Below are positions 24,922-36,304 of a stretch of DNA of 64,000 nucleotides, in pieces. Every line of letters begins with the position of its first letter. Position 1 is the first letter of the stretch. The DNA is taken from positions 2,960,616 to 3,024,615 of the forward strand of contig JAMWFC010000051.1 in assembly GCA_027475525.1 (NCBI GenBank). Direction: 5' to 3'. Under the pieces are notes generated by a model, which did not search any database, had not been told where the DNA came from, and was given only the letters and a program-made list of their open reading frames with translations. A program made the position numbers and the translations under genes. Source of the stretch: Macrolepiota albuminosa (Eukaryota; Basidiomycota; Agaricomycetes; Agaricales; Agaricaceae).

Positions 24922-25465
24922 ATGTCAAGTTCCTCACAATACATAGACCAAAAGACCGTCAATGCATCCTATCGACCAAAAGCCGGGGTAAGTATACAGA
25001 TGGACAACAGACAATTAGCATAATATTGATTTGAAACGACGATTTTAACAGGCCATGTCTGCCGGACTTCAACGTGCTCGAGCCCCGTACCGCGTAAGGA
25101 ACGCGCTAACCGGCATTGGACTCGGAGCATTTGCCGTTGGCGTATGGGCATACTCCATCAGTGCCGTGAAACAGGATGTATTCGACGATGTGGACGAGGA
25201 AGCACGGGCAATGGCACGCACGGGAATTGCGAATGAGGCATCGAAAGCGATGGAAAACGCACAAGCAGTTACATCTTCTCAACCTCAGCCTATACAACCG
25301 AGTCCAATAGCAGCAACGAATACGAGCACCTCACCATCGGCTCCTTCTCCGCAAAGTCGAGGACTTCTACGACATCTGGACAACAGGTTTCCTGGTTTGC
25401 TGGATCCCGAAACCAAAACTCTCGTTTGGGGGGCACCACCAATAGATGACGATCGAAAGAATTAG
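24922..25465 (+). CDS. COA3: Cytochrome c oxidase assembly factor 3 (COA3/CCDC56)
   Basis: Small inner-membrane protein that helps synthesis and assembly of Cox1. Two exons (24922-24987 and 25052-25465) give 159 residues. After a polar N terminus (MSSSSQYIDQKTVNASYRP) comes the hallmark basic segment and single membrane helix (RVRNALTGIGLGAFAVGVWAYSI), then SAVKQDVFDDVDEEA, then a Pro/Ser-rich tail. The helix with flanking RARAPYRVRN and the DDFDDV-like acidic patch are typical of the family. An internal ATG at 25055 could also start translation but would drop the first exon. Confidence 0.85.
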
Positions 25466-25553
25466 AGAGTCACGAAATTAATGTCAAGTATCTATACAGA
25501 ATTACATCTGAAAGCCTATATGATAGTTCACCAACATTGGTGTTATGAGGACC

Positions 25554-27297
25554 CTACCCCAATCCCCAGATTCCTGCCTTTCTGACTCCCTCAACAAGTG
25601 CGTCTACATTACCCAGCATCGTTCCAAGGAGTTCCTTCTTCTCTTCTGTTGTTCTTATTTTCTCTGTACGTCCTGGTGGTATTGGTACTCCATGTTCCAA
25701 AGTCGTTCCAATGTGCTCATGGCGGCTGGGCGTCCCAGGGAGCTGACTGTACTTACGGTAATCATCATTTGTGACTGCCCGAAGCCTGGACGTGCTTTGA
25801 GTGGAGGTGTTCCTCGATACACTACCAGATCCTGCCCGTAAAAGTTGTGGTTTCTTTGGGCTTTGAGGCTCGTACTCAACCTCCTTTCTCACGATACACT
25901 ACCAGATCCTGCCCGTAAAAGTTGTGGTTTCTTTGGGCTTTGAGGCTCGTACTCAACCTCCTTTCTCAACATCAACAAGGAACGTGGCTGCAGTTTATGT
26001 GACAGTTTATGAGGAAGCGATGGTGAACGGGGAGGCGTCTTGGTGGAAACATTAGTTTGACAGAGGAGGACGATGTCGATGTCGGTGCCGTCGAACTAGA
26101 GGCGTTCGACGATGTCGAGGAAAATGAATTCGCTGAACTGCCTGATGTGGATCTTGGAGTGCTTGAAGCAGAGGTAGATGTAGATGCCTTGCTTGGTGGA
26201 AATGAAAGTTCAGAGGCAAGTCGCGATGATGGGGGTCGCAAAGGTTTACGGTTGAAATAGGGTTTTGATGGCTTCAACGGTGTTACTGGTGCTGTAGGAG
26301 GTGATGTAGGTACGAGAGGGATCGAGCTACCGGACTGTGGGTTTTCGTCAAGAAGATAGAAATAGAGGAATTCCAGACACTTCATCCTAAATGTGAAGTG
26401 TAAGAATGAAGATTGATTTACTGTGTGCCGGCTATTTACCTGACTTCTCGCGGCGTCCCGGCCCTCTTAAGAATCTTGACCACAGCTTGTGTACCACTCG
26501 CATCCTCGAAAGCGCGAAGTGCAGGAGGGGCATCCACAAGGATGCACAGTAGCGTGTCAATCACTACGGAGGACAACGGAGGGGTCACGGATGGAGCAGT
26601 GCGCGACGGTGTGTCGGTCGAAGGCAAAGTAGAAGCAGGAAGATGGCGAGAAGCTAATAAGAGGTCAATGAGGACCTACAAGACAAGAATGGTAAATTCG
26701 GTCATCTCATCGATCCATGAGGCACTTGCCTCGAGGGCATACTTTCGGCCTAAGAAGGCTTTACTTGAGAAGTGATTCAGCGACACGCCCTGAATTAGCG
26801 AAAGCGAGAGGGCCAGTTGAGACGATAGCTTGGACGCGAGAGATTCACTTTCGGCTGTAGCCAGATGTCAGGAGTTACAACACGTGTATCTGAAGGCACT
26901 CAAACAATCCATCGATCCCTTGTTCGTCAAGGCCTCTAGTGTAGATGTTGAGGCACTTATCCACGAAATGAGACGCAGGGGTACTGATGAAATCAGCATC
27001 TCCATAGAACAACGAAGTCGAAGCATAGCTCACCATTACATTCAAAAGTATATTGCAAGGCATTAAAGTTGAACAGATCCTCCGAAGAGTCTTTCGAAAT
27101 GCATGCCGCGGCAAGATATCGCTCTATCCGATGCAGCGCCTGGGTTTTGGCTTCAGAAGACGTCCGAGTAGATGACAACTGCACGCAAACACGACGTAAA
27201 ATCTGTTAGTGTCTATTAGCACTCGCAAACACATGTCACGCACGTCATCCAAGGCATCCTGCAAGGTATCTCGCATGGCCTGAAAGTGGTCCTCCAT
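25554..27297 (-). CDS. cdc14: Cdc14-type septation protein (SIN pathway; PF08045 family, not the phosphatase)
   Basis: In fission yeast this protein binds Sid1 kinase in the septation initiation network. Exons on the minus strand: 27244-27297, 27034-27178, 26884-26983, 26730-26847, 26440-26675, 26089-26386 and 25554-26038. Motifs: ALHRIERYLAAACISK, ALSLSLIQGVSLNHFSSKAFLGRKYALE, VLIDLLLASRHLP, VVIDTLLCILVDAPPALRAFEDA, VRMKCLEFLYFYLLDE, LMLRKEVEYEPQSPKKP and a conserved end LLGTMLGNVDALVEGV. The intron 26676-26729 is GC-AG (GAG|GCAAGT); a GT reading leaves an in-frame TAG. Intron 26848-26883 is only 36 nt. The intron 26039-26088 has a weak GCACCG donor. The last exon holds a 77-bp duplication (25815-25968) that causes a stop. 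With one copy removed every phase closes, giving 452 residues. Confidence 0.85.
25815..25968. repeat. Perfect 77-bp tandem duplication
   Basis: The block 25815-25891 is repeated at 25892-25968. In the Cdc14-type gene it produces a stop just after the first copy; the last exon (485 nt) becomes 408 nt and in frame when one copy is removed. Confidence 0.95.
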
Positions 27298-27401
27298 TTT
27301 CGCACTTTGCGTCTTCGTCGTCAGGGTCGATGGTTGAAGTTTGCAGCCGCAAGCGAAGACAACGACGAGTTGTTTATCCCGTTTGGGAACGCGTCCCTGA
27401 C

Positions 27402-27407
27402 CACGTG
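27402..27407. promoter_or_regulatory. CACGTG palindrome between CDC14 and the FAH gene
   Basis: CCACGTGA lies in the 206-bp divergent promoter, about 100 bp from either start codon. Confidence 0.4.
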
Positions 27408-27503
27408 ATCGAGACGCGATGTTCGGCCCCGCGGCCCGGAGGTATGTAATTTGAAGCAAGGTTCGCTTCCCAGGCATTCTTCCTTCCAGCTTTATACTTA
27501 CCC

Positions 27504-28768
27504 ATGGCTCCCATTCGTACTGTGAGCGACCCAGACATGAAGAAAGTAGTGATCTGATTGTTGAAAATAGCAATGGACCCGACTCATTCGTTTTATTGCT
27601 AATGAAACGTCCCGTGTGCACATTGGTCAACCTGTCGACGAGGCCCTCGACGGTAGCTGACCAATTAAACTGCAGTATAGAATACCCTGATGTCTTTTAC
27701 AGTTGGCTTAGCTGCCTACCAAAGACGACCTATCAAGGCCTATGAGATTTCAGGGTCTGCGCTCGATCCAGCGGCACAAGTAACCACGAAAGTGCTCACG
27801 GTCAAATCTCTTCTCACTCCTCTGTCGAGAGAAGAAGTCAAAGTAGTCCGCTGCCTTGGACTCAATTACAGCGATCATGCAGTATGTTTTCCTATCTCCA
27901 ATTATATTTCTTTATTATACCTGTCCAGGACGAAGCGCACCTCCCGAAACCAGAGTAAGCTGCAAACTTCATTCCTTGCTCAATCTCTCAAATTTTCCGA
28001 ACATCACCCAGCTTCCCGGTCTTATTTTATAAACCAGTGACGTCCTTGATCGGACCCTTAGCGCCGGTCGTTATTCCGAAAGTGGCGCAGCCTCCAAAGG
28101 AACACCTCCCCGACTATGAGGTCGAACTAGTCATTGTTATCGGCAAGGCTACAAAGAATGTTTCCGAGGCAGACGCCCTGGACTATGTCCTTGCCTACAG
28201 TGGCGCTAATGACGTAAGGTTTTCTCGGCATGTCATGGGAGCATCTCAGCCTTGACCCACGCAATCTCCAAGGTCTCCTTCCGCAAACATCAAATGGCAG
28301 TCTCTCAATGGGGCTTCTCCAAATCATTCGGTCCGTCCAAAAGCCAAACAAACACGTCAATAACAGATTAAACCTCTGCGCAGATAATACTAATCCCTTC
28401 GGGCCATGCTTAGTCTCATCGCGCCTTATCCCAGATCCCCAACGTGTCGCATTGAAGACAACAGTGAACGGTAACTTGCTTCAGGATGGTAACACTGCGT
28501 GAGTCACAATCATGTACACAGTCAGCTAGCTCACAGCCGACACAGAGAGCAAATCTTCGGTGTACGTCAAACTGTCGCATTCCTATCACAGGGTACGACA
28601 CTCGAGCCTGGCACTATCATCCTCACTGGGACTCCCAAAGGAGTCGGCTTCGTGAAAAACCCGCCGTTGCACCTCAACCACGGAGACAAGATGAGTGTAT
28701 GGCTCAGCCATGGGATTGGCACTCTCTGCAATGATGTAGAAAAAGAAACAACTCAAGCCAAACTCTGA
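27504..28768 (+). CDS. Fumarylacetoacetate hydrolase family protein (acylpyruvase/FAHD1-2 type)
   Basis: Hydrolase that cleaves a carbon-carbon bond in a small oxo-acid such as acylpyruvate or oxaloacetate; the substrate is not fixed by sequence. Eight exons (27504-27521, 27571-27652, 27703-27881, 27929-27954, 28012-28213, 28273-28330, 28384-28498, 28546-28768) give 300 residues. Motifs: TRLIRFIANETSRVHIGQPVDE, VVRCLGLNYSDHA, the metal-binding segment PDYEVELVIVIGK with acidic residues, ANDVSFRKHQM, and QGTTLEPGTIILTGTPKGVGF, which closes the active site. The six-residue first exon was chosen because its splice to QWTRLIRF matches relatives. Confidence 0.9.
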
Positions 28769-28890
28769 GGATAGTGAGAATATTAGGCCTTGTATGATAG
28801 GATACAATGAATTTTGGACTACATATACAGCAAAAAAAATCAACATAGATCACAATTCATAAGATCATCAGGACAATCGTCTTTTTGTCG

Positions 28891-31109
28891 TTATTTCTCC
28901 GGCATACCCAACCCACCAAACACAATCAACTTCGTATTCATATACTCCTCAATCCCATGTCCACCTTCTCGTCCAATCCCACTCTCCTTGACACCTCCAA
29001 ATGGAATAGCAGCCTGGCTGAGGAAACCAGTGTTAGCACCAACCATGCCCACCTCCAGCCTCTCAGCCACACGCCATACACGACCGACGTCTCGCGAGAA
29101 GAAGTACCCAGCAAGACCGACATCCGTGCTATTAGCAAGTTTCACGACTTCATCCTCTGTTTCGAACTTGCACAGGGATGCAAGGGGGCCAAAGGTTTCC
29201 TCTCTATTAATCTGTGCATCATGAGGGACATCGGAGAGGACGGTCGGCTCAAAGAAAGATGTGTTGGGGATGCATTTGCCGCCAATGAGAACTTGTGCAC
29301 CTTTTGTGACAGCGTCTTCGACGTGGCGAGTGACTTTCTCGGCAGCGCGAGCGTGGATGAGAGGCCCATGTGTGCTAATTGATAATGAGATTGAATGGTA
29401 GGAAGAAAAGACACTATCAACATACATTCCCTCTTCAAGGCCATTTCCAATCTTGAACTGTGCTACCCGCTCCGCAAGACGCGATGCAAAGTCTGCATAT
29501 ACAGAAGAATGTACGTAGATACGATTTGCGCAAACGCATGTTTGGCCGCTGCCTCGGAATTTACAAAGAATTGCAGCTACCGATAGTTCAGTAAGTTGAA
29601 TTGTCACCGATTGAGTCACCCACCTTCCACAGCTTCGTCAAGGTTGGCATCATCGAACACGATAAATGGAGCATTCCCTCCTGCCTCGATAGAGACCCTG
29701 CCAAAAGTCTTAGGAGAAAGGTGATAGAACAGATAAGGCGACGTACTTCTTAAGAGTAGACGCTGCCATGCCGTAAAGGAGCTTTGCCACTGCCGTCGAG
29801 CCAGTGAAAGTAACTTTCTTGACCATCTTGTTCTCGCACATTTCTTTACCGACCTCAATGACATTCTTAAAGGTAGGAACGACATTGATGACACCATCAG
29901 GAACGCCGGCTCGAGTCGCAAGCTGGTTGGAGCTACATCAGCAAATCCTCATGGGCAAAAAGAACATTGTCGAACTTCTGCTAATGCTAGGGCAGAGAAT
30001 GGCGTCTCTGGTGGGGGCTTAATGACTGCAGTGCACCCAGCAGCAAGAGCTGCTCCAAGTTTCCGAGTAATCATTGCAGAAGGAAAGTTCCATGGAGTCA
30101 AGATAGATCTTCAGGATGATGAGAATTGGCTTGATAGAGTAAAGACTAGGAGCGCACACGACACCTTGATAAATAGGTGAACATAGTCTCTGCGGATTAT
30201 GGAAAGGATCACAGACCAATAGGCTGCTTAATGACAATGTTTCGCGAATTTGGAAGGGGAGAGGGAACGTGTTCTGTCAAAGAATGCTCCAAACTATCTG
30301 ACAACCGATACCGAGGAATTCGTACCTCCATAGGTCCTAACGGCCTCCTCAGCTGCACAAACATATTAGCTCTCAGACAACGGAAATAAATGAACGATTA
30401 CCAAACCACTGTTATGAACAGCATCACTCAACGTGGTTTACTTTTAGAATGCTTATTAGTCTCACCTCGATGAAAGACGCGCTGTAAGTATTTTCTCCCT
30501 GAAGATGCGTCAGTCGTGCGATAATACATCCAGAAATGGGTTATTAATAACCTTGCCTTCCGCGAGGGGCTTTCCGTTCTCAAGGGTCTGTGGAGTAACC
30601 CACGAAAGTGAGCAAGTGATGATGTCAGAATCAAGTACCGTGGGGACCCACAATGAGACGACCCAAGTCGTCATGGTTTTCCTTCATTAACGCGTAGAAC
30701 TTCATTAGGATATCATGACGGTGCTATGAGCAGTCAGAGTCTAGTTGAAATGTGTGTGAGAGATGTTGAACATACTTTCGGTGTTGTTCTGCTCCATGCT
30801 GGAAAAGCTCTTGAAGCGGCCTCGATAGCTTCCTTAGTCTCTGTCAGACCCATGTCCGGGACTGTTCCTAGCTGCTCGTTCGTCGCAGGATCTAAGGGCT
30901 GGCCGTCAGTCGTAGGCTAAAGCGACACAAAACCCAATTACTGATCACGACGATCTTCTCTCCGTTTTTCGCGTCAATCCACTTGCCATCGATGAGGCCC
31001 TGGAATTTGACCAACGATGGGTCCCTGAGCCCGAACTATCAAACGACTATGTGAGAGGGGCCGCGTAGAGTAGCTCAAGACACACCACTGCAGCTTGCGT
31101 GCTAGCCAT
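28891..31109 (-). CDS. Succinate-semialdehyde dehydrogenase (GABA shunt; UGA2/GabD type)
   Basis: NAD(P)-dependent aldehyde dehydrogenase that oxidises succinate semialdehyde to succinate. I place about 14 introns; the start [18 protein letters not shown] uses a first intron with donor GTGGTG. Landmarks: [64 protein letters not shown], the glutamate in [17 protein letters not shown], the catalytic cysteine in [24 protein letters not shown] and [24 protein letters not shown]. There is no clear mitochondrial presequence. Around 30109-30165 the exon structure is odd: either a 5-nt micro-exon between two GT-AG introns or an 11-nt exon followed by a GC-AG intron; the second fits relatives better in length. 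Confidence 0.92.
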
Positions 31110-31258
31110 TCGAAATAAGGTCAGTGAGCGACGGATTAGATAGAGATTGCTTTGTAGTGGTAGATAGTGTGCTAATCGAGAACAAGATGGAACTCGCATC
31201 CGGCCCACAAATGCCATGGACGTCACGGTCATTGGAGATACGGATGCAATTCCCCGTA

Positions 31259-31264
31259 CACGTG
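31259..31264. promoter_or_regulatory. CACGTG palindrome upstream of the dehydrogenase gene
   Basis: ACACGTGA lies 150 bp before the start codon at 31109. Confidence 0.35.
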
Positions 31265-31348
31265 ATCCGTGAGACGCGTCGCTTTCCAGTTGCTACCGTT
31301 GTTAGTTGAATATCCACAAAACCTGCATAGTAATGTCTACAAAATGTA

Positions 31349-32650
31349 TCAACGCTTCTTTCCTCGTCCCGGCTTTTTTATTGGTTCAGCTGCATCTAAA
31401 AATCCACCGATTTCCAATGCGTTTCGTGCGGCTTGATTGATGTGCTTGAAACGATCTGGCCCAAGATGAATACCACCGAAGTATCGGGTGACTATGACCA
31501 GTATATTATTGACTTCCTGCATTGTTCACAATGGTGTCAATACAGAGAACGAAGCTATTCCATTCTGACGTACCAGAATCTGCAATAGGTGGGCTAGACG
31601 GCCACCAGCAGCCGTTTCTCCATCATCGTCATTATCTTGACGAGATAAGCGACAAGTTACTGGATACTATAGAGGCCATACCTTGATGTAGGACTGGTCC
31701 TACCTGACATCGCCAGGCGTTAATGATAGGATGTGCGGCACGAGATATCCGACGGTCAGCCATCAAGTGTGACAGCACGAGAGGAACCTGGAAACCAGTT
31801 AAGCAAGGTGTAGATGGATAACACGAGATTAAAGCTTGCCTCCGAAGGATGAGATACTCGACATGCGCGTCCTATAAAGACACTTTTTCGATCTGTGATA
31901 GGCTCCGCTATGGACAACTCGAGGCCTTCGGGCAACGAATCCATGGAGGTTTCAATGACTACTGCGTTCTCAGATGATGTATGCCTATCAGCCTCAATTG
32001 GCAGCGTGTCCGTGTGTTGACCCGACTGTTCCTTCGCATCCTCCCTCAACAGCTCACCGGCTTTCTCCATGCTCAGTCGGTTATCGTACCATACAGTGCA
32101 TCGTTCAACGACGCTCTGCAGTCCATCGAAAACACAAACAGTGTCAGCTGTCCACTCAACTCCGTCCATAGAGATAAATGTCCGTAGGATAGATCCGAAA
32201 AGTCCAGAGTCAGCGCCGAACGCTCCAACATAGCGAGAAAGGAGTTGAAGTTGAGGTGGAGAGGAGAGAGGGTATGCTGCAGGAAGAGAGACGAGGAGTC
32301 GCACCGTAACGTCCTCATGAGGTGATAGAAGACTAGATATAAGCCTCTAGTACGGTGCATAAAATCTAGTGATTCACCTTAATTCTACCTCATACCGGAT
32401 GGTATCGTCAGTCTGTTCAGAGTTTGGGTTTCTGTCCTGTGGCATCCCAGGTCGTCGCCATAATTTTACTGCGTCCTCACCATAGATGGATCTGAGCACT
32501 GGCCGGGATTGAGTCAGAAGCCTCGATATAAAGGAAACGTATACCTTCTATCTCAGAGGCAACTGCTTCACGGTCTGGATTTTGAGCTAAGTCCTGGATA
32601 AAATCAGCCAATTCCTGAGTATCGCTTGCGTTCGTCGAGGGAGAAAACAT
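31349..32650 (-). CDS. YIH1/IMPACT homologue (RWD domain plus Impact domain)
   Basis: Proteins of this family bind Gcn1 and restrain the Gcn2 kinase in the amino-acid starvation response. Exons begin 32545-32650, 32378-32498 and 31840-32332, followed by three more. The RWD domain reads ASEIEVLRSIYGEDAVKLW, then VRLLVSLPAAYPLSSPPQLQL. The Impact domain has ITDRKSVFIGRACRV, RRISRAAHPIINAW, HQDNDDDGETAAGGRLAHLL and YFGGIHLGPDRFKHIN, near-identical to the family consensus. The tail is basic (KKPGRGKKR). The intron 31788-31839 starts GAG|GCAAGC, thus GC-AG; it joins SHPSE to VPLVLSHLMADRR as in relatives. Confidence 0.93.
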
Positions 32651-32702
32651 ATAGCCGGCCAAACGGACCGGTCCATAACAATATTATATGTGATCGTCAT
32701 CT

Positions 32703-32708
32703 CACGTG
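32703..32708. promoter_or_regulatory. CACGTG palindrome between YIH1 and ATG29
   Basis: TCACGTGG lies in the 134-bp divergent promoter, 53 bp from the YIH1-like start and 77 bp from the ATG29 start. Confidence 0.4.
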
Positions 32709-32784
32709 GATTACTACTTAAGTACCACTTCAGTCATAATACACCTGCTATCAATTGACGACTACATAAAGAAATAACATTTCC

Positions 32785-34147
32785 ATGCCTGCCCCTACTT
32801 CTGTCCGAGTTGTCGTCCGATTGCCTTGGGACAGACCCGAGGCTAACTCTCTTGTCGACCCACATCCAGTACGTCAGTCTCTCGCTTTCTTTGATCCAAA
32901 AACCAACTTTCGCACTTAGATAGAATGGAACTCTGAAAAGGCAGACATATTGTGGAAGTACATCGAACGTTCACGCTCGCATGATACCGGAGGTCCAGAC
33001 TGTATGTTCTACTTTCTCAACTAGACATCACCGCTCAGTATAGAACGTCAGGGAAAGGACTTGCTACCCATCTCGAAGTTCCACTTCCATACTTACTATA
33101 TCGCGTCAATGCCCGATTCCAAGAAGAAATTCGTGGCTTGAAAGACATTCAGGGTGCGCTGAGTCCTTCAGGGAGCCAGCCCCCAAGCCGGCCGTTCGAC
33201 ACTGGAACATCCACCGAAAAGTCGCCTACCGCAGCACGTCCTGAAAACCGTTTTTTAAACAATGATAAGATGAGACGTCTCTCAAGAACGCCACTGGGCG
33301 TCCGTGCGCGTCTAAACTCGCTGGGTAATAGCTCTCTCAAGTCCCGGAAACCAATGTCATCATCGACATTAACACTTCAGGAGCAAAAGAATATCCATCC
33401 TTCAGGTTTACGCCCGACAACACCCTCGTCTTCTGAGGGTACAGACTCTGATGAAGAAGCAGCGCGCAAGGAGGAAGAAGCGGATAGAGATGCCGAAGAG
33501 CAAGAAATTCTCGATCGTAAGCTCCAAAAGCTGCAAGAGATTATAACGAACGAAGGTCTGGGGCTCATGAGCTCTTCACATCTCCGGACCAAAGGTACAG
33601 CTCCCAATCTTATTAGGTCGGGACAAGGATCTATGGCAGGCAGCTACAAACCGGACGGACTGTCTAGCAGCAGCAGTGTCGGCGCTAGCCATCATAGTCT
33701 CTCGAGTGTGAGTTCGCCACAGGGATCGATTCCTGATATACCCTCCCCTCCTCCGGAATTACAGCCCTACACTACCATTCAAAGGCGTCTGTCTGTGAGC
33801 AAATCGTCGAGTCCTCCTGCGCTTTCACCACGGAATGCTCTGGGACAGAGATTCAAGCCGTTGGTTGATCGTGCGAGCAGTGCACATAGCAGTAATCACG
33901 GATCCGAGGCCTCCAGCTTCAGCGATCTCAGCGGTGAGTCGCACCTTTGAATCGTCGACGTCTACTACAATGCTTTGTGGTACGCAGATGCGGATCTCTC
34001 TACATCAGCGTTGGAGAGTGCATTGATGTCGAATATTCGAACTGGAGGCTCACGCATGTAAGCCTTGCTTGATCTCTGTTTTTTCCCTACCCGATCTTTC
34101 TCCATAGTTCTCAATTTGGCCGCAGTCGGATGTCTGGTCGTGGGTGA
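32785..34147 (+). CDS. ATG29: Autophagy-related protein Atg29
   Basis: Scaffold subunit of the Atg17-Atg29-Atg31 complex at the phagophore assembly site. Exons 32785-32868, 32920-33001, 33052-33933, 33988-34057 and 34108-34147 join in frame. The conserved N-terminal domain reads VRVVVRLPWDRPEA, IEWNSEKADILWKYIERSR, DWKGLATHLEVPLPYLLYRVNARFQEE and LKDIQGALSP. The rest is a long disordered Ser/Pro-rich tail with one charged coiled-coil stretch (EEAARKEEEADRDAEEQEI). Only the first about 100 residues are expected to be conserved. The start at 32785 is the first ATG and lies directly at the domain start. Confidence 0.9.
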
Positions 34148-34422
34148 AAAGTGGCTAGATGAACGTCTGTAAAGATTTGAATTAGATGACGCGTTGTCTG
34201 CTACGCGTGTTCTCTTTACTCAGTAGATTACGCGTAAGATCTGTAATCAAATCGTTCCAGCACTTTCCCCTAGAGCCGTTTGTATATTTACGAAGCGTAT
34301 TTAGCTCAACCATATATCACACTTTGATCTGCCGCATAAAGGGTAGGTCTTGCCGAGTGGCCTTTCATCCTTTCAAGCTCACGGCCAATTTCACTCATAG
34401 CAACTTCTTAAAACTGCCTAGG

Positions 34423-35964
34423 ATGAACTTGACGTTCGCAACAGACTTGGGCGAAACCTTCTCGGTAGAGATCGACGCAAATATGGAGTTGGAGAATGTG
34501 ATGGCATTGCTTGAGGCGGAGGTGCGCGCCATCGTCCTTTGATCGTTCAACAACCTACATTACTTGCTCATCATCCTTAACCAACGCAGTGTGGAATCCC
34601 CGTCCCAGAACAAAGTATATGGCTCGATGACAAGGAACTCAATGAGCCAAAACGTACCATGCGAGAACTTGGAGTTGAAACAAACGCGATGCTCTTGCTA
34701 CGGAGAAAAGTCTCCCATCCTGCTGGACAGTAAGCATCCCCGCCTTCACGCAGAGTTGATCCAGCCCTTCATGTCCTCGCCAGGACCGTTGCACAGGATG
34801 CAGAAATGATGCGGTTGCAGATCCTAGGGAATCCTCAGCTCATGCAAGAACTTCGAGAGGTCCGTATCTCCCCCACGCTATCCTTCCAAGTTCACCTGTT
34901 CACTTCCGTCCTTAGAGGGAACCTGAAATCGCTGAGGCGGCTGTTAACAATCCCCAACGCTTTGCAGAACTTCTTCGGCAAACATGGGAGGCGCAACAGG
35001 CTCGTGAGCGTGAAATGGCGATGTTGGAGGCCGATCCATTCAATCCCGAAGCACAACACAAGATTGAGGAGATAATTCGGCAACAGGCTGTATCAGAGAA
35101 TATACGACATGCTATCGAGTACTTGCCCGAGAGTTTTGCGACGGTTACGATGCTTTAGTGCGTTCGTGTTCCTGTGTGTTGGAGAAGTATTTGACTCTTC
35201 GTATCGCCAGTGTCCCTGTGGAGGTTAATGGAAAACCGGTCAAGGCTTTCGTTGACAGTGGTGCTCAGAGAACTATCAGTGAGGATATTCTATGTACTAC
35301 AGTCTGCTCAGTACGGCTTACAGTCTTTGAGTGACGCCCGATTGCGCTGAGCGTTGCGGAATCATGCGTCTCGTAGACAGAAGATACTCTGGTATCGCGA
35401 TGGGTGTAGGCACAGCGAAAGTGTTCGGTCGGGTACACACCGTGCAGCTCAAATTGGCAGATCTCTTCCTTCCATGTTCGATCACAATTGTCGAGGTCAT
35501 TGATTCCCCGTTCTCAATATACAACTCCTAACGTTTTATACCAACGACAGGGCCAAGATGTGGACCTCCTGTTCGGTTTGGACATGCTCAAGGCGCATCA
35601 AGCGTGCATCGACTTGTCAAAGAATGTGCTTCGTATTCAAGGCCGAGAGGTCGAGTTCTTGCCTGAACACGAACTCCCAGAAAGGGCACGTCGCGAGGCG
35701 AGGGGTGAGCTAGATCAACCGCCCACGATGACCGCAGGGCCTTCGTCATCGAACACGCCGTCAGCATCGCAATCCTTCCCAGGTAGCGGGAATGCTTTGG
35801 GAGCTCCGCCTGCCACCCACCAACCTTCGGCGATCGCACCAAGCCGCTACTCTGAGGACTCTATCAAGACGTTGATGGACTTGGGCGTGACGAGAGACGT
35901 TGCTATAAGATCCCTCGAGGTTGCTCACGGAAATGTTGATCTCGCTGCATCATTCTTGTTCTAG
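34423..35964 (+). CDS. DDI1: Ddi1-type ubiquitin shuttle and aspartic protease
   Basis: Proteasome shuttle with a retroviral-like protease fold. Seven exons (34423-34521, 34590-34729, 34784-34859, 34916-35157, 35211-35278, 35332-35495, 35551-35964) give 400 residues. Residues 1-75 form a ubiquitin-like domain ([37 protein letters not shown]). The HDD/linker follows ([13 protein letters not shown]). The protease core has the catalytic Asp in AFVDSGAQ, then [25 protein letters not shown] split over it, and [17 protein letters not shown]. The C-terminal UBA domain reads [33 protein letters not shown]. All three domains are intact. Confidence 0.95.
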
Positions 35965-36304
35965 TTTTAAGTATCATTGTATCTATAGTGTACGATCGTT
36001 GGACTTCGACCGAGAGTAAAAGGAGTGTATAGGTTCATCAAGAAATATGAGTGGAAAGCCCGAATCCAGTCATTCACGATATATCTGTATCTATATTGAC
36101 TTTCCACATCTACCTTCTCAACCAGCAAGTGAAATCCTAATAGAAAGCATCTGGGGTTCCAACCATTGTCGATGGATTGATATTTGCCACAGTACACGAA
36201 TGCTAAATTTGTAATATACATGGTATAGATAGCAGTATTGTTAATACAAGAAAGGTATACATCAAGTGGTAGAGTCAAGTCAACGCAAGTGTCCATTGTC
36301 CAGT
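35965..36304. other. Short convergent intergenic region, nothing seen
   Basis: Holds the 3' ends of DDI1 and SPT3 only. The minus-strand frame at 35967-36308 is AT-rich and unrecognised. Confidence 0.5.

Noticed and set aside
26676..26700. In-frame TAG in the Cdc14-type gene read as a nonsense mutation
   Set aside because: A GC-AG intron (26676-26729) with a GAG|GCAAGT donor removes it and restores the conserved junction in phase.
26413..26775. 120-codon plus-strand frame
   Set aside because: Antisense shadow of the Cdc14-type gene exons.
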